This document shows, piece after piece, positions 23,841 through 30,669 of a stretch of DNA of 42,665 bases. The stretch is taken from assembly GCA_947631245.1 (NCBI GenBank), contig CANRKP010000016.1, positions 1 through 42,665 on the forward strand, given 5' to 3'. Below the pieces are notes generated by a model, which worked only from the letters and a program-made list of their open reading frames with translations, had not been told where the DNA came from and searched no databases. The position numbers were made by a program, and so were the translations under genes. The stretch comes from an uncultured Clostridia bacterium. Its GTDB lineage: Bacteria; Bacillota; Clostridia; Oscillospirales; CAG-272. Each line of letters opens with the position of its first letter. Positions within the stretch are counted from its first letter, which is position 1.

Positions 23841-24839
23841 ATGAAGATATTTAAGACAACAATATGCTGCGCGCTGCTCGCCTCCCTTCTTCTCACGCCC
23901 TGCCGCGCCGTCGAAGAGGATGAAGCTGCTCCGCGGGAAAACTATATAAAATGGCTCGACTTCACGGTAACGGCGCGGGCGATGGAGGACGCCGCACGCA
24001 TTGACTATGAAACACACGGTACGGACACTCCCGTAAGCTGGATAACGCTTCTCGCTCTGCTCGGGACGAAATACGGAGGCGACTTCTCAAAATATAAGAA
24101 AGCGGATACGGACGCGTTCGCCGAGCGCCTGAAAAGCGGCGAGGCGGCGGAGGATATCACAGGGAACGTGAAGCTCTATTCCTACTATGTCGAGGCATAC
24201 GGCGCCGTGCTCGGAGGCATGCTCGGCGAGTATACAAAGACGGAAACGACACCGTCCGGCGAGGTCACGCTCACGGACGGATACGGCGTCCGCGCTTTCT
24301 CTCCTTTCGCGCGCGGATACTATTATTCAGATTTTGACGACTTCGGCGCTGCCCGTTCGTTCGGCTACCGCCGCCCTCATCTCGGGCACGACATGATGGG
24401 CTCTGTCGGCACGCCGATAGTCGCGGTCGAGAGCGGATACGTCGAGGCGCTCGGATGGAATATGTACGGCGGATGGAGATGCGGCATACGCAGCTTCGAC
24501 GGGAAGCGGTATTACTATTACGCCCACCTGCGCCGAGGACATCCTTACGCCGAGCTGTACGAGGGCAAGACCGTCATGGCGGGCGAGGTCATCGGATATC
24601 TCGGCATGACGGGCTACAGCAGGCGCGAGGACGTAAACAATATAACGACGCCTCACCTTCACTTCGGGCTCGAGATAATTTTTGACCCGTCGCAAAAGGA
24701 CGGCTGGAACCAAATATGGATAGACATGTATGAGCTGACGAAGTTTCTGTCCACGCGGCGCGCGGCGACGCACTACGACGAGCTGCGCGGCGAGCGCGTA
24801 TCCGAGGTATATTACACATATCCCGACATCCCGGACTGA
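23841..24839 (+). CDS. secreted M23 (LytM-type) metallopeptidase
   Basis: A 332-residue protein with a signal peptide (MKIFKTTICCALLASLLLTPCRA, likely cleaved near residue 23). A helical N-terminal domain (25-130) of unknown role precedes the M23 domain. The zinc ligands are visible: His180 and Asp184 in the HxxxD segment PHLGHDMMG, and His274 of HLHFGLEI, with His272 and His229 (YAHL) as further active-site residues. The enzyme should cut peptidoglycan peptide bridges outside the membrane; a SpoIIQ-like sporulation role is possible but not shown. A 40-residue tail follows the domain. The ATG at 23841 has no strong ribosome site. It stands divergent from nusB with 193 bp between. Confidence 0.88.
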   Translation: MKIFKTTICCALLASLLLTPCRAVEEDEAAPRENYIKWLDFTVTARAMEDAARIDYETHGTDTPVSWITLLALLGTKYGGDFSKYKKADTDAFAERLKSGEAAEDITGNVKLYSYYVEAYGAVLGGMLGEYTKTETTPSGEVTLTDGYGVRAFSPFARGYYYSDFDDFGAARSFGYRRPHLGHDMMGSVGTPIVAVESGYVEALGWNMYGGWRCGIRSFDGKRYYYYAHLRRGHPYAELYEGKTVMAGEVIGYLGMTGYSRREDVNNITTPHLHFGLEIIFDPSQKDGWNQIWIDMYELTKFLSTRRAATHYDELRGERVSEVYYTYPDIPD

Positions 24840-24877
24840 CCGCCGACACCGATTTTCATTAAAATAATGCTCACGGC

Positions 24878-24906
24878 TTGAAAAAAACTTCATGATATGG
24901 TATATT
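24878..24906 (+). promoter_or_regulatory. promoter of the four-helix membrane protein and SGNH lipoprotein genes
   Basis: TTGAAA (24878-24883), a 17-bp spacer and TATATT (24901-24906), 38 bp upstream of the ATG at 24945. CGGAG at 24931-24935 is the ribosome site, 9 nt from the ATG. Confidence 0.7.
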
Positions 24907-24944
24907 AAAAAGAAAGACCTCATTTTCAATCGGAGCATATATCC

Positions 24945-25397
24945 ATGAAAAATAAATTGAAGAGCGTGTTTCGGGCGATACTCGAACGGCTCATATATCC
25001 GACGTCGCTTTGCTTCACCGTTGTCACGCTCGCCCTCTATATCATCGGAACCGTGCTTGTCGCGGAACACAAAGACATGATACCGACGCTGCGTACAATT
25101 CTAATTGTTCTTGCGCTCTCGTTTGTGTTCTGCGCCGCAAATATGCTGCTTTCCGTCAAAAAACTGCACCCCGTCCTGCGCGTGGCGCTCCACTATGTCA
25201 CAACGGCTGCGGCATTCTATATTCTTTTCATCAGCACGTCGGAAAACAGACCCGGCGGCAGCCTGACGATCATCCTTCTTCTCGTATATTCGGTAATTTA
25301 CGCCGCCGTCTTTGCCGGCACGGCTGCGGTCAGGTCCGCGTCACGAAAAAAGAAAATCGAAAAATCGGATTACAGCTCCATATACAGCAAGCTTTGA
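24945..25397 (+). CDS. small four-helix integral membrane protein (DUF3021-like topology)
   Basis: A 150-residue protein with four hydrophobic helices: about 20-40 (LCFTVVTLALYIIGTVLV), 48-66 (LRTILIVLALSFVFCAANM), 76-97 (VLRVALHYVTTAAAFYILFI) and 104-127 (SLTIILLLVYSVIYAAVFAGTAAV). A basic C-terminal tail (RSASRKKKIEK) faces the cytosol. Length and topology resemble DUF3021 proteins, which often sit beside LytTR regulators; no such regulator is present here. Function unknown. The promoter and ribosome site upstream support expression. The SGNH gene starts 5 nt after its stop, so the two are co-transcribed. Confidence 0.72.
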   Translation: MKNKLKSVFRAILERLIYPTSLCFTVVTLALYIIGTVLVAEHKDMIPTLRTILIVLALSFVFCAANMLLSVKKLHPVLRVALHYVTTAAAFYILFISTSENRPGGSLTIILLLVYSVIYAAVFAGTAAVRSASRKKKIEKSDYSSIYSKL

Positions 25398-25402
25398 AGC
25401 AT

Positions 25403-26314
25403 ATGAAATCAAACAGAGAAAAAAAACGTGCCGTTTTGATAGAACGCACGGCGCTTCTGCTCGCGGCATCGTCGGTCATATCGTCTGCCGCCCTCGTATC
25501 ATGCGGCAGGCGCGGCGGTGGAGAAGGCTCCGGCACCTCCGACGAAAGCATAACGGAGTCTGTCTCGGAGACCGCGCGCGAGCCGCTTAGCACCGTCATA
25601 ATCGATATAAACGCCGGAAACAACGGCGACGAAGGCGAAACGACAGCGCCGCCCGACGATACGGGAACAGCGTCGGGTCCCGTCGTTTCCCTGCCGCAGA
25701 CGCTCGATATGGGCACAAAATATACGGACAAATTTACGTTTGTCTGCGACAGCACGATATACGGGCTGAAATCCCTCGGAATGCTGACGGACGGGCGCTC
25801 GACTAAAAACGTCGTCACGGGACAGGGCGGCTCTCTGTTCCTCGGCTCTGACGAGCCTCTTGTTTTTGCCCCCGATCTCGGTGGCGTCATGTCTGTCGAG
25901 GCGTTCTGCTCGAAAAAGCTGCCCGAGTATCTGCTCCTCTCCCTCGGTGCCGAGGACCTGAAAAAATCCGGCACTCCTATGCCTCTCGAGGATTTCTCAG
26001 CGTCGTATCTCGCGCTGCTCCAAAAAATAAAGTCGGCGTCGCCTAATACCGTTGTTATCTGTCTCTCCCTTCTCCCCGGCTCGAACAATTCCGGGCTCTC
26101 CCTTTCCGACGTCGAACCCTATAACGCGCGCATCCTCTCCGCAGCCGAGGCCGCCGGCGTATACTATCTCGACGCCGCGTCGTCTTTTTCCGCGTCTGAC
26201 GGATATCTTCGCGTCGACTGTGACGCCGGGGACTCCCGCCTCTCGGCGGCAGGACTTGCAAGGCTGCTCGAGCTCATAAGAACGCACTACATAGGAAACG
26301 ACGAACAGCAATAA
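25403..26314 (+). CDS. lipoprotein with SGNH/GDSL-hydrolase-like fold
   Basis: A 303-residue lipoprotein. The signal peptide has a basic start and an Ala/Leu core and ends in lipobox ALVSC (Cys34). A Ser/Thr/Glu/Gly-rich linker (35-92, including TTAPPDDTG) spans the wall. The C-terminal domain resembles SGNH hydrolases: FVCDSTIYGLKSLG (113-126) is the nucleophile block with Asp116-Ser117, LLLSLGAEDL (177-186) replaces the GxND block, and TVVICLSLLPGSNNS is the next strand. In the last block the expected DxxH reads DSRLSAAG, so the catalytic His looks to be missing and activity is doubtful. Possible roles are O-acetyl modification of glycans or a binding function. The ATG is 5 nt after the previous stop. 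Confidence 0.78.
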   Translation: MKSNREKKRAVLIERTALLLAASSVISSAALVSCGRRGGGEGSGTSDESITESVSETAREPLSTVIIDINAGNNGDEGETTAPPDDTGTASGPVVSLPQTLDMGTKYTDKFTFVCDSTIYGLKSLGMLTDGRSTKNVVTGQGGSLFLGSDEPLVFAPDLGGVMSVEAFCSKKLPEYLLLSLGAEDLKKSGTPMPLEDFSASYLALLQKIKSASPNTVVICLSLLPGSNNSGLSLSDVEPYNARILSAAEAAGVYYLDAASSFSASDGYLRVDCDAGDSRLSAAGLARLLELIRTHYIGNDEQQ

Positions 26315-26365
26315 AAACCCGCCCGCGAAAAGGTCGTGCGGCGAAAAAACGGCATATTTAAATTA

Positions 26366-26419
26366 AAAGGACGGGAGGCAAAATGCCGGCAAGATGCCGG
26401 CATTTTGCCCCCGTCCTTT
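26366..26419. terminator. 24-bp hairpin between convergent genes
   Basis: The arms are 26366-26390 and 26396-26419 with a 5-nt loop AAGAT. They pair over 24 bp with a single bulged A at 26376. The inner part is GCAAAATGCCGGC against its complement. It lies 50 bp after the SGNH stop and 120 bp before the GNAT stop, where a bidirectional terminator would be expected. There is no good U-tract on either side, so it may instead be a mobile or REP-like palindrome. Confidence 0.55.
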
Positions 26420-26455
26420 GCTATAAGAATATCGTCCTGCAATTTTTGCGCTCGC

Positions 26456-26529
26456 GCACAGATACACGGTCTAAAGACTATATCTGTGCACCATTTAGTT
26501 CCTAACGGATTTTGCAGCGTCTCTGCAAA
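26456..26529. other. two further short hairpins in the SGNH-GNAT gap
   Basis: GCACAGATA (26456-26464) pairs perfectly with TATCTGTGC (26481-26489), with an inner GTCT/AGAC pairing. TTTGCAG (26511-26517) pairs with CTGCAAA (26523-26529). The second lies 11 bp beyond the GNAT stop on the minus strand and could end that transcript, though it lacks a T-run. The gap 26315-26539 holds no plausible gene. Confidence 0.45.
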
Positions 26530-26539
26530 CGGAAATTGA

Positions 26540-27061
26540 CTATATATGTTTCGATAAATACAGTACAAGATCATCGTCATTGCGGCAATCACTGTACGGC
26601 TCACAGATCTGATCTTTAAACCAAACGCCGCTGCCGTCCGGGATGTATCCGCGCTTGATATACATTCTCTGTGCGCTTCCGTATCCGCTGTGCAGTCCCA
26701 CTCCGAGATATATCACGTCCGAATAAGAGAACGCGATCTGTTCCGCAATATCCATGAGCTTGCTGCCGATTCCTCGGCACCTGTATTTTTCCAAAACGGC
26801 GAAATCAACGATCTCCGCATAGCCCCGATTTGCGAACGCACCGCTCTTGGCATCGGGATAAACGTTTATATACCCTGCAATGCTGCCGTTACATTCGGCA
26901 ACCAATGCGACGGATTTGCCCTCTGCCTGATGCTTCAGCCGCATTTCGTATTTGTCTATTGTCGCATCCCAGCCCTGCGCGATTTCTTCATCTGTAATGA
27001 TTGTGGCGTCGCTCTTTTGCAAATCACGAATTACAATTCCGTTTTTATCATAATAGACCAT
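26540..27061 (-). CDS. GNAT family N-acetyltransferase
   Basis: A 173-residue acetyltransferase that moves an acetyl group from acetyl-CoA to an unknown amine. The N-terminal VIRDLQKSDATIITDEEIAQGW is followed by the strand SVALVAECNGSIAGYINVYP. Motif A is EIVDFAVLEKYRCRGIGSKLMDIAEQIA, where the CoA-pyrophosphate loop RCRGIG matches Q/RxxGxG. The end has the aromatic AQRMYIKRGYIPDGSGVWF typical of motif B. The ATG at 27061 is preferred because AAGGAG (27070-27075) is 8 nt away; the ATG at 27067 would leave 2 nt. Base composition is lower in GC than the flanks, and the gene pairs with the SUKH gene 70 nt upstream. Confidence 0.87.
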   Translation of the reverse strand: MVYYDKNGIVIRDLQKSDATIITDEEIAQGWDATIDKYEMRLKHQAEGKSVALVAECNGSIAGYINVYPDAKSGAFANRGYAEIVDFAVLEKYRCRGIGSKLMDIAEQIAFSYSDVIYLGVGLHSGYGSAQRMYIKRGYIPDGSGVWFKDQICEPYSDCRNDDDLVLYLSKHI

Positions 27062-27131
27062 GCCCATATCTCCTTGAGCAGCAAGTTGTCACTCTGTTCC
27101 GCTTGTCGGCAAACTGGAATTTATATGCCCG

Positions 27132-27566
27132 TTAAATTTTGTCATTATAATATAGAGTGATAAGCTCCGCCATGTTTGCGGCTGCCTGTTTCCAACAAAA
27201 CTCTTCGTGCTCCCAAATATAGATAGCGGTTTCATCAATAATTCCGTCGGAGTCGGCATGATAGCAATAGTAATCCCCGCAGCCGTTTGTTGCAAAGAAT
27301 ATAAACTTATCAAGCTCTTTTGCAAAGTCTTCGTCGCTGTACGTTTCTTGAAATTCTCTGTTGAGTCGAGCTTGATCAACAATCTCTTTTGCAGACAAAA
27401 GAAGATATTTGTCGCCGTTTAATTCCCCAAGCAATGCCCTCAGCTCTTTCGGAAAGGGATAGCCGACTGCTTTTTCGGCGTTGTCTATCTCATATTCGGG
27501 GCAAGGCGGTTGTATTTTTACAAATTCATTGTCTTGCGTTAATTCTAAAATCAGTTCCCTGTACAT
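27132..27566 (-). CDS. SMI1/KNR4 (SUKH-1) family protein
   Basis: A 144-residue protein with the SUKH-1 pattern: EIDNAEKAVGYPFPKELRALLGELNG near the N-terminus, and FIFFATNGCGDYYCYHADSDGIIDETAIYIWEHEEFCWKQAAANMAELITLYY at the C-terminus (NG.GD.Y and iyiWeHE motifs). Bacterial SUKH proteins commonly serve as immunity proteins against polymorphic nuclease toxins, though many are orphan. No toxin, secretion signal or other immunity gene lies nearby in the window. The ATG at 27566 is chosen because GAGGGG lies 6 nt before it; a start at 27623 has no ribosome site. GC is low (22/60 in bases 27301-27360), suggesting transfer. Confidence 0.85.
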   Translation of the reverse strand: MYRELILELTQDNEFVKIQPPCPEYEIDNAEKAVGYPFPKELRALLGELNGDKYLLLSAKEIVDQARLNREFQETYSDEDFAKELDKFIFFATNGCGDYYCYHADSDGIIDETAIYIWEHEEFCWKQAAANMAELITLYYNDKI

Positions 27567-27703
27567 AACTGTCCCCTCGGCTCTGTAAAATTCCGATTTG
27601 TCGAACGGTCGCCTGCTCGACATTTATCATTGTACCACACAAATGTGAAGAAATCTACTGCCTGTAAAGACGGTTGATCGAAATTTCTGCCCATATAGAA
27701 CAG

Positions 27704-27743
27704 AAAACGCCCCGACGATTTTATCCTCGTCGGGGCGCTTTTT
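27704..27743. terminator. bidirectional terminator downstream of divIC
   Basis: CGCCCCGACGA (27708-27718) pairs perfectly over 11 bp with TCGTCGGGGCG (27727-27737), with an 8-nt loop. T-runs follow on the + strand (CTTTTT) and on the minus strand (CGTTTTC). It ends the minus-strand rqcP-yabP-yabQ-divIC transcript 9 bp past the divIC stop. Confidence 0.88.
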
Positions 27744-27751
27744 CTTCACGG

Positions 27752-28039
27752 TCATTTTTCCGATATATTAGTGTAGTATACGATCTCGTCGGGCATACGC
27801 ATATTGAGCTTCTTTCTCGCAACCTTCATGACGTAAGCGTCGTCGAACGGAGCTTCAAGGTCGTTTTCAAGTGAAAGTATCTCTTCGTTGTATCCCGCTA
27901 TGACCTCTTCGAGCTTTTCCTGTTTTGCGCGCAGCTCGTCTCTCTCGGCGTTTGACGAGAGGAGCGTCATTATGCAGAACACGGCGACCATTGCCATCAT
28001 TATCTTGAAGAAAATATTGTCCGTTATCGTTTCAAACAT
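27752..28039 (-). CDS. divIC: septum formation initiator DivIC/FtsB-type
   Basis: A 95-residue single-pass membrane protein of the divisome. A short cytoplasmic N-terminus precedes a hydrophobic helix at about 10-28 (FFKIMMAMVAVFCIMTLL). An extracytoplasmic coiled coil follows (NAERDELRAKQEKLEEVIAGYNEEILSLENDLE) and the domain ends in YVMKVARKKLNMRMPDEIVYY, the characteristic DivIC/FtsB/FtsL C-terminal segment. It would bridge FtsL and PBPs at the septum. It is the last gene of the yabOPQ-divIC series, in the same position as in Bacillus. Its start overlaps the yabQ end by 8 nt. Confidence 0.88.
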   Translation of the reverse strand: MFETITDNIFFKIMMAMVAVFCIMTLLSSNAERDELRAKQEKLEEVIAGYNEEILSLENDLEAPFDDAYVMKVARKKLNMRMPDEIVYYTNISEK

Positions 28040-28685
28040 CTTTTATCTCCGTATCGGCTCCGCCTGCGACCGCGTCCGCAATCGCCGAGAGCGTTTTTTG
28101 TAATTCCTTGTTTATGTAATGCGAAGTCCTTTTGTCAGAGCGCTTTTTTGCCGCTCGGCGACATGACTTGAGAACCGTTATCTTATAGAGCTTCGCTGTC
28201 AGCCGCGCCGCCCTTACGAGCAGCGCCCTGATCGGCGTCACGGTGAAGAAGATCACATATCTCACAGCGGTATCCACCAAAAAGAATATGTACGCCGCAA
28301 GCTCCGAGGTTAGCTTCCCCGCCGTTTTCATATATACGAAAAATCCTGCCGCCTCGCCGATGAGGGCGAACCCGCGCGGGGTGCCGCTGTGCGCGTGATA
28401 AACGAATATCACCGTCACCGCCGTGGCAGCCGCCATATATACGATATCAAAGACGAACACGGCAGCGTAACCGGCGGCGCGCCCAAGCGCATGTCCGCGC
28501 CTTTGCTCTCTCTTCCCTATTATCGGGGGCGAAAGCTCGGCGAGCAGTTTTTTCTCTCTGTAATCTATCCCGATCCCGAGGAATGTCCTCGTGAGGCGGA
28601 ACAGGTCGTAGAGCGCGCCGAGCAGAAGACCGACGACTACGGAGTATGCGAGCAGCGCCGCGTGCTCCGCTATCGAGACCTCCAA
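28032..28685 (-). CDS. yabQ: spore cortex biosynthesis protein YabQ
   Basis: A 217-residue integral membrane protein of the YabQ family, needed in Bacillus for spore cortex formation and found in the membranes around the forespore. The N-terminal helix region LLAYSVVVGLLLGALYDLFRLTR (about 10-32) is the diagnostic part, with the conserved G..YDLFR. Further helices lie around 70-95 and 100-150. A basic C-terminal tail runs from residue ~160. The start codon is TTG at 28685, 1 nt after the yabP TAG stop, with a G-rich site about 8 nt upstream. This gene marks the organism as a spore former by gene content. Confidence 0.85.
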   Translation of the reverse strand: MEVSIAEHAALLAYSVVVGLLLGALYDLFRLTRTFLGIGIDYREKKLLAELSPPIIGKREQRRGHALGRAAGYAAVFVFDIVYMAAATAVTVIFVYHAHSGTPRGFALIGEAAGFFVYMKTAGKLTSELAAYIFFLVDTAVRYVIFFTVTPIRALLVRAARLTAKLYKITVLKSCRRAAKKRSDKRTSHYINKELQKTLSAIADAVAGGADTEIKDV

Positions 28686-28686
28686 G

Positions 28687-29001
28687 CTACTGCCCCCGCT
28701 TCTGCGAGCGCCAGCCGGACCGCTTGTGCTTTACGTCGTAGTAAACGACCGCGTCGAGCATGCCGCTGACTGTCATATCTCCCGTTTCGGAGTCGAACTT
28801 GTCTACATGAAGCCCATGCCCCTGGATCGAGATGCCGTCCTCGTCCGTCGTTTTCATTATTATGTTTTCCTCATCGAATCCCTCTATCGAGAGTATCCCG
28901 GTGAGCACCGCAGCGCGCCTTTCGCATACGCTGAACCCGTGTGTTTTGCGTTCTTCTTCCATCTCGGCACATACCAGCTTTCTTTTTTCTTCTTTCAGCA
29001 C
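28687..29001 (-). CDS. yabP: sporulation protein YabP (YabP/YqfC family)
   Basis: A protein of 104 residues from a GTG at 29001, or 91 from the ATG at 28962. Neither has a convincing ribosome site, so the start is uncertain. The YabP/YqfC domain covers about residues 27-92: ERRAAVLTGILSIEGFDEENIIMKTTDEDGISIQGHGLHVDKFDSETGDMTVSGMLDAVVYY, with the conserved GI..I.gFDEE, L.I.GxxL and I.G.i..l.Y spacing. In Bacillus YabP is made early in sporulation and is required for spore formation with YabQ. It lies between rqcP and yabQ, the conserved order. Confidence 0.83.
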   Translation of the reverse strand: MLKEEKRKLVCAEMEEERKTHGFSVCERRAAVLTGILSIEGFDEENIIMKTTDEDGISIQGHGLHVDKFDSETGDMTVSGMLDAVVYYDVKHKRSGWRSQKRGQ

Positions 29002-29079
29002 AACTGCGCTTTTCTCATCTGTGCTAATATATGCTGCCGTATGGACGGATTATGACTAGCGGAACGCTGCCGCGGGATT

Positions 29080-29322
29080 TTATTCGATGACTTCGTACAT
29101 CGAGTCGGCGTCTGCCTTGCCGACGTTTTCCTTTACCTCGCGCACCCTGACGCGAAGCGTTTTCGTGCCGAAGGTTATCTCAAGGATGTCTCCGACCTTT
29201 ACGTCATAGGACGCCTTGGCGCGCCTGCCGTTGACGTTGACGTGGTCGGCGTCGCACGCGTTGTTTGCCACCGTGCGCCGCTTTATTATCCTTGACACCT
29301 TCAGAAATTTGTCAAGTCTCAT
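29080..29322 (-). CDS. rqcP: S4-domain RNA-binding protein RqcP (YabO/Hsp15-like)
   Basis: An 80-residue protein that is almost entirely an S4 domain: MRLDKFLKVSRIIKRRTVANNACDADHVNVNGRRAKASYDVKVGDILEITFG. In Bacillus RqcP (YabO) binds obstructed 50S subunits and helps RqcH make C-terminal alanine tails during ribosome quality control. The position between hup/mazG and yabP agrees with that identity. It lies 149 nt downstream of hup, beyond the hup terminator. A CATAAT lies in the gap but has no clear -35, so its promoter is unresolved. The ribosome site is a weak GAGAACGGA. Confidence 0.9.
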   Translation of the reverse strand: MRLDKFLKVSRIIKRRTVANNACDADHVNVNGRRAKASYDVKVGDILEITFGTKTLRVRVREVKENVGKADADSMYEVIE

Positions 29323-29394
29323 TCCGTTCTCTTTTATGTCCCATTTTCCGACACCGAAACCGATAGAACGAGGTCGGATTATGGCATATTTCCC

Positions 29395-29440
29395 CTAAAA
29401 CGCACTGACGGCGGCACCCCAAACGGGATACCGCCATCAG
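29395..29440 (-). terminator. rho-independent terminator of the HU gene
   Basis: A 16-bp stem (29425-29440 with 29405-29420, three G-U pairs in the minus-strand transcript) with a 4-nt loop, followed on the minus strand by TGCGTTTTAG. It lies 32 bp past the hup stop. Confidence 0.75.
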
Positions 29441-29471
29441 ACGTTATTTGATTATGCTCTTGTAATAAAAC

Positions 29472-29744
29472 TCAGTTGACCTTTTTCTTGAGAGTCTGGC
29501 CTGCTGTGAAAACGGGGCTGTTCGATGCTGCGATCTTGATGCTGGCGCCCGTTGCGGGGTTCCTGCCCTCATGAGCTTCTCTGTGCTTCACCTTGAACGT
29601 GCCAAAGCCGACGACCTGAACCTTGTCGTCCTTTGCAAGCGCGTCTGCGATGCAGTCGAATACAGCAGACACGGCAGCCTCGGCGTCCTTTTTCTTGATG
29701 TTCGCCTTTGCCGCGACTTCGTTTACAAGCTGATTCTTGTTCAT
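29472..29744 (-). CDS. hup: DNA-binding protein HU
   Basis: A 90-residue nucleoid protein of the HU/IHF family. Helices 1-2 are MNKNQLVNEVAAKANIKKKDAEAAVSAVFDCIADALAKDDKV. The beta-arm region is VQVVGFGTFKVKHREAHEGRNPATGASIKIAASNSPVFTAGQTLKKKVN, with the intercalating Pro in RNPATG. It is full length with all family positions, so a general HU homodimer that bends and compacts DNA is expected. A strong ribosome site (AAAGGA), its own promoter (29783-29811) and a terminator make it an independently expressed gene inside the yabMN-yabOPQ series. Confidence 0.97.
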   Translation of the reverse strand: MNKNQLVNEVAAKANIKKKDAEAAVSAVFDCIADALAKDDKVQVVGFGTFKVKHREAHEGRNPATGASIKIAASNSPVFTAGQTLKKKVN

Positions 29745-29782
29745 TTTGCTTTTCCTTTCGTTTTTGTCGTAATTCTTTTCAT

Positions 29783-29811
29783 ATTATATCATAGGGTTTC
29801 CCACATTGCAA
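29783..29811 (-). promoter_or_regulatory. strong promoter of the HU gene
   Basis: On the minus strand TTGCAA (29806-29811), a 17-bp spacer and a perfect TATAAT (29783-29788), with a start expected about 30 bp before the ribosome site. It lies in the 94-bp gap after mazG. Confidence 0.75.
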
Positions 29812-29838
29812 TAGAATTTCGGAAGTTTTTGCACAAAT

Positions 29839-30669
29839 TTATTCCGTTTTTTCTCTTTTGTCGGGCGCATGCTTTATCTCATCCCAAACTTTATCGAGCT
29901 CGTCCATGCCGAGGCTTTCGGATGAAAGACCGCGCGCCGCAAGTTCCGCCTCGAGCCTTTCGTAGCGCGAGCAGTATTTGTCGCACGCGGACGAGAGCGC
30001 CCACTCCGCGTCTATCCCGCAGAGGCGCGCAGTATTTACGACTGCGAGCAGAAGGTCGCCTATCTCTTCATATAGTGCTTCTCCGTCGCCGGACGACAGC
30101 GCCTCTTCGACCTCTTCGGTCTCCTCGGTTATTTTGGAAAACGCGTCCTCTGCAGTCGGAAAATCAAACCCCGCCTTTTTCGAGATGACGCCGAGCTTGT
30201 CCGCCCTCATGAGCGCCGGCAGCGCCGGCGGTATCGAGCGGAGCTTCTGTCCCGTCGTTTTGCGCTTCTTCTCCTCCGCCTTTATCTTGTCCCACGCGTC
30301 GAGCACGTCTGCGCTCGTCTCCGCCTTGCCGTCCGCGAATATGTGCGGGTGGCGAGAGATGAGCTTTTTGCATTCGTCGGTTATGACGTCGCCGACATCG
30401 AACACGCCGCGCTCGCGCTCCATCTCGGAGTGGAACACGACCTGAAGCAGAACGTCGCCGAGCTCTTCTCTAAGTAATGCCATGTCGCCGTTGTCTATTC
30501 CCTCGACGGCTTCGTAGGTCTCTTCAATAAAGCTGTTTCTTATAGACTCATGCGTCTGCTCCCTGTCCCATGGGCAGCCGCCCTCGCCGCGAAGTATCTC
30601 CATTATCTCGCAAAGGTCCTCAAACGTGTACTGTTCGCGACCGCAGAGCTTTGCCGCTCTTTCGTTCAT
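29839..30669 (-). CDS. mazG: nucleoside triphosphate pyrophosphohydrolase MazG
   Basis: A 276-residue protein with two tandem MazG domains. The first has the classic CPWDREQTHESI (32-43), then FIEETYEAVEGI with metal-binding Glu residues and LREELGDVLLQVVFH. The second starts near residue 160 with KAGFDFPTAEDAFSKITEETEEVEEAL, followed by YEEIGDLLLAVVNTARL. MazG hydrolyses (d)NTPs to monophosphates and pyrophosphate, clearing abnormal nucleotides and, in E. coli, lowering ppGpp. The protein matches the C-terminal part of Bacillus YabN, which also has an N-terminal tetrapyrrole-methylase domain; that domain is absent here. Its ATG overlaps the flippase stop by 1 nt. Confidence 0.94.
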   Translation of the reverse strand: MNERAAKLCGREQYTFEDLCEIMEILRGEGGCPWDREQTHESIRNSFIEETYEAVEGIDNGDMALLREELGDVLLQVVFHSEMERERGVFDVGDVITDECKKLISRHPHIFADGKAETSADVLDAWDKIKAEEKKRKTTGQKLRSIPPALPALMRADKLGVISKKAGFDFPTAEDAFSKITEETEEVEEALSSGDGEALYEEIGDLLLAVVNTARLCGIDAEWALSSACDKYCSRYERLEAELAARGLSSESLGMDELDKVWDEIKHAPDKREKTE

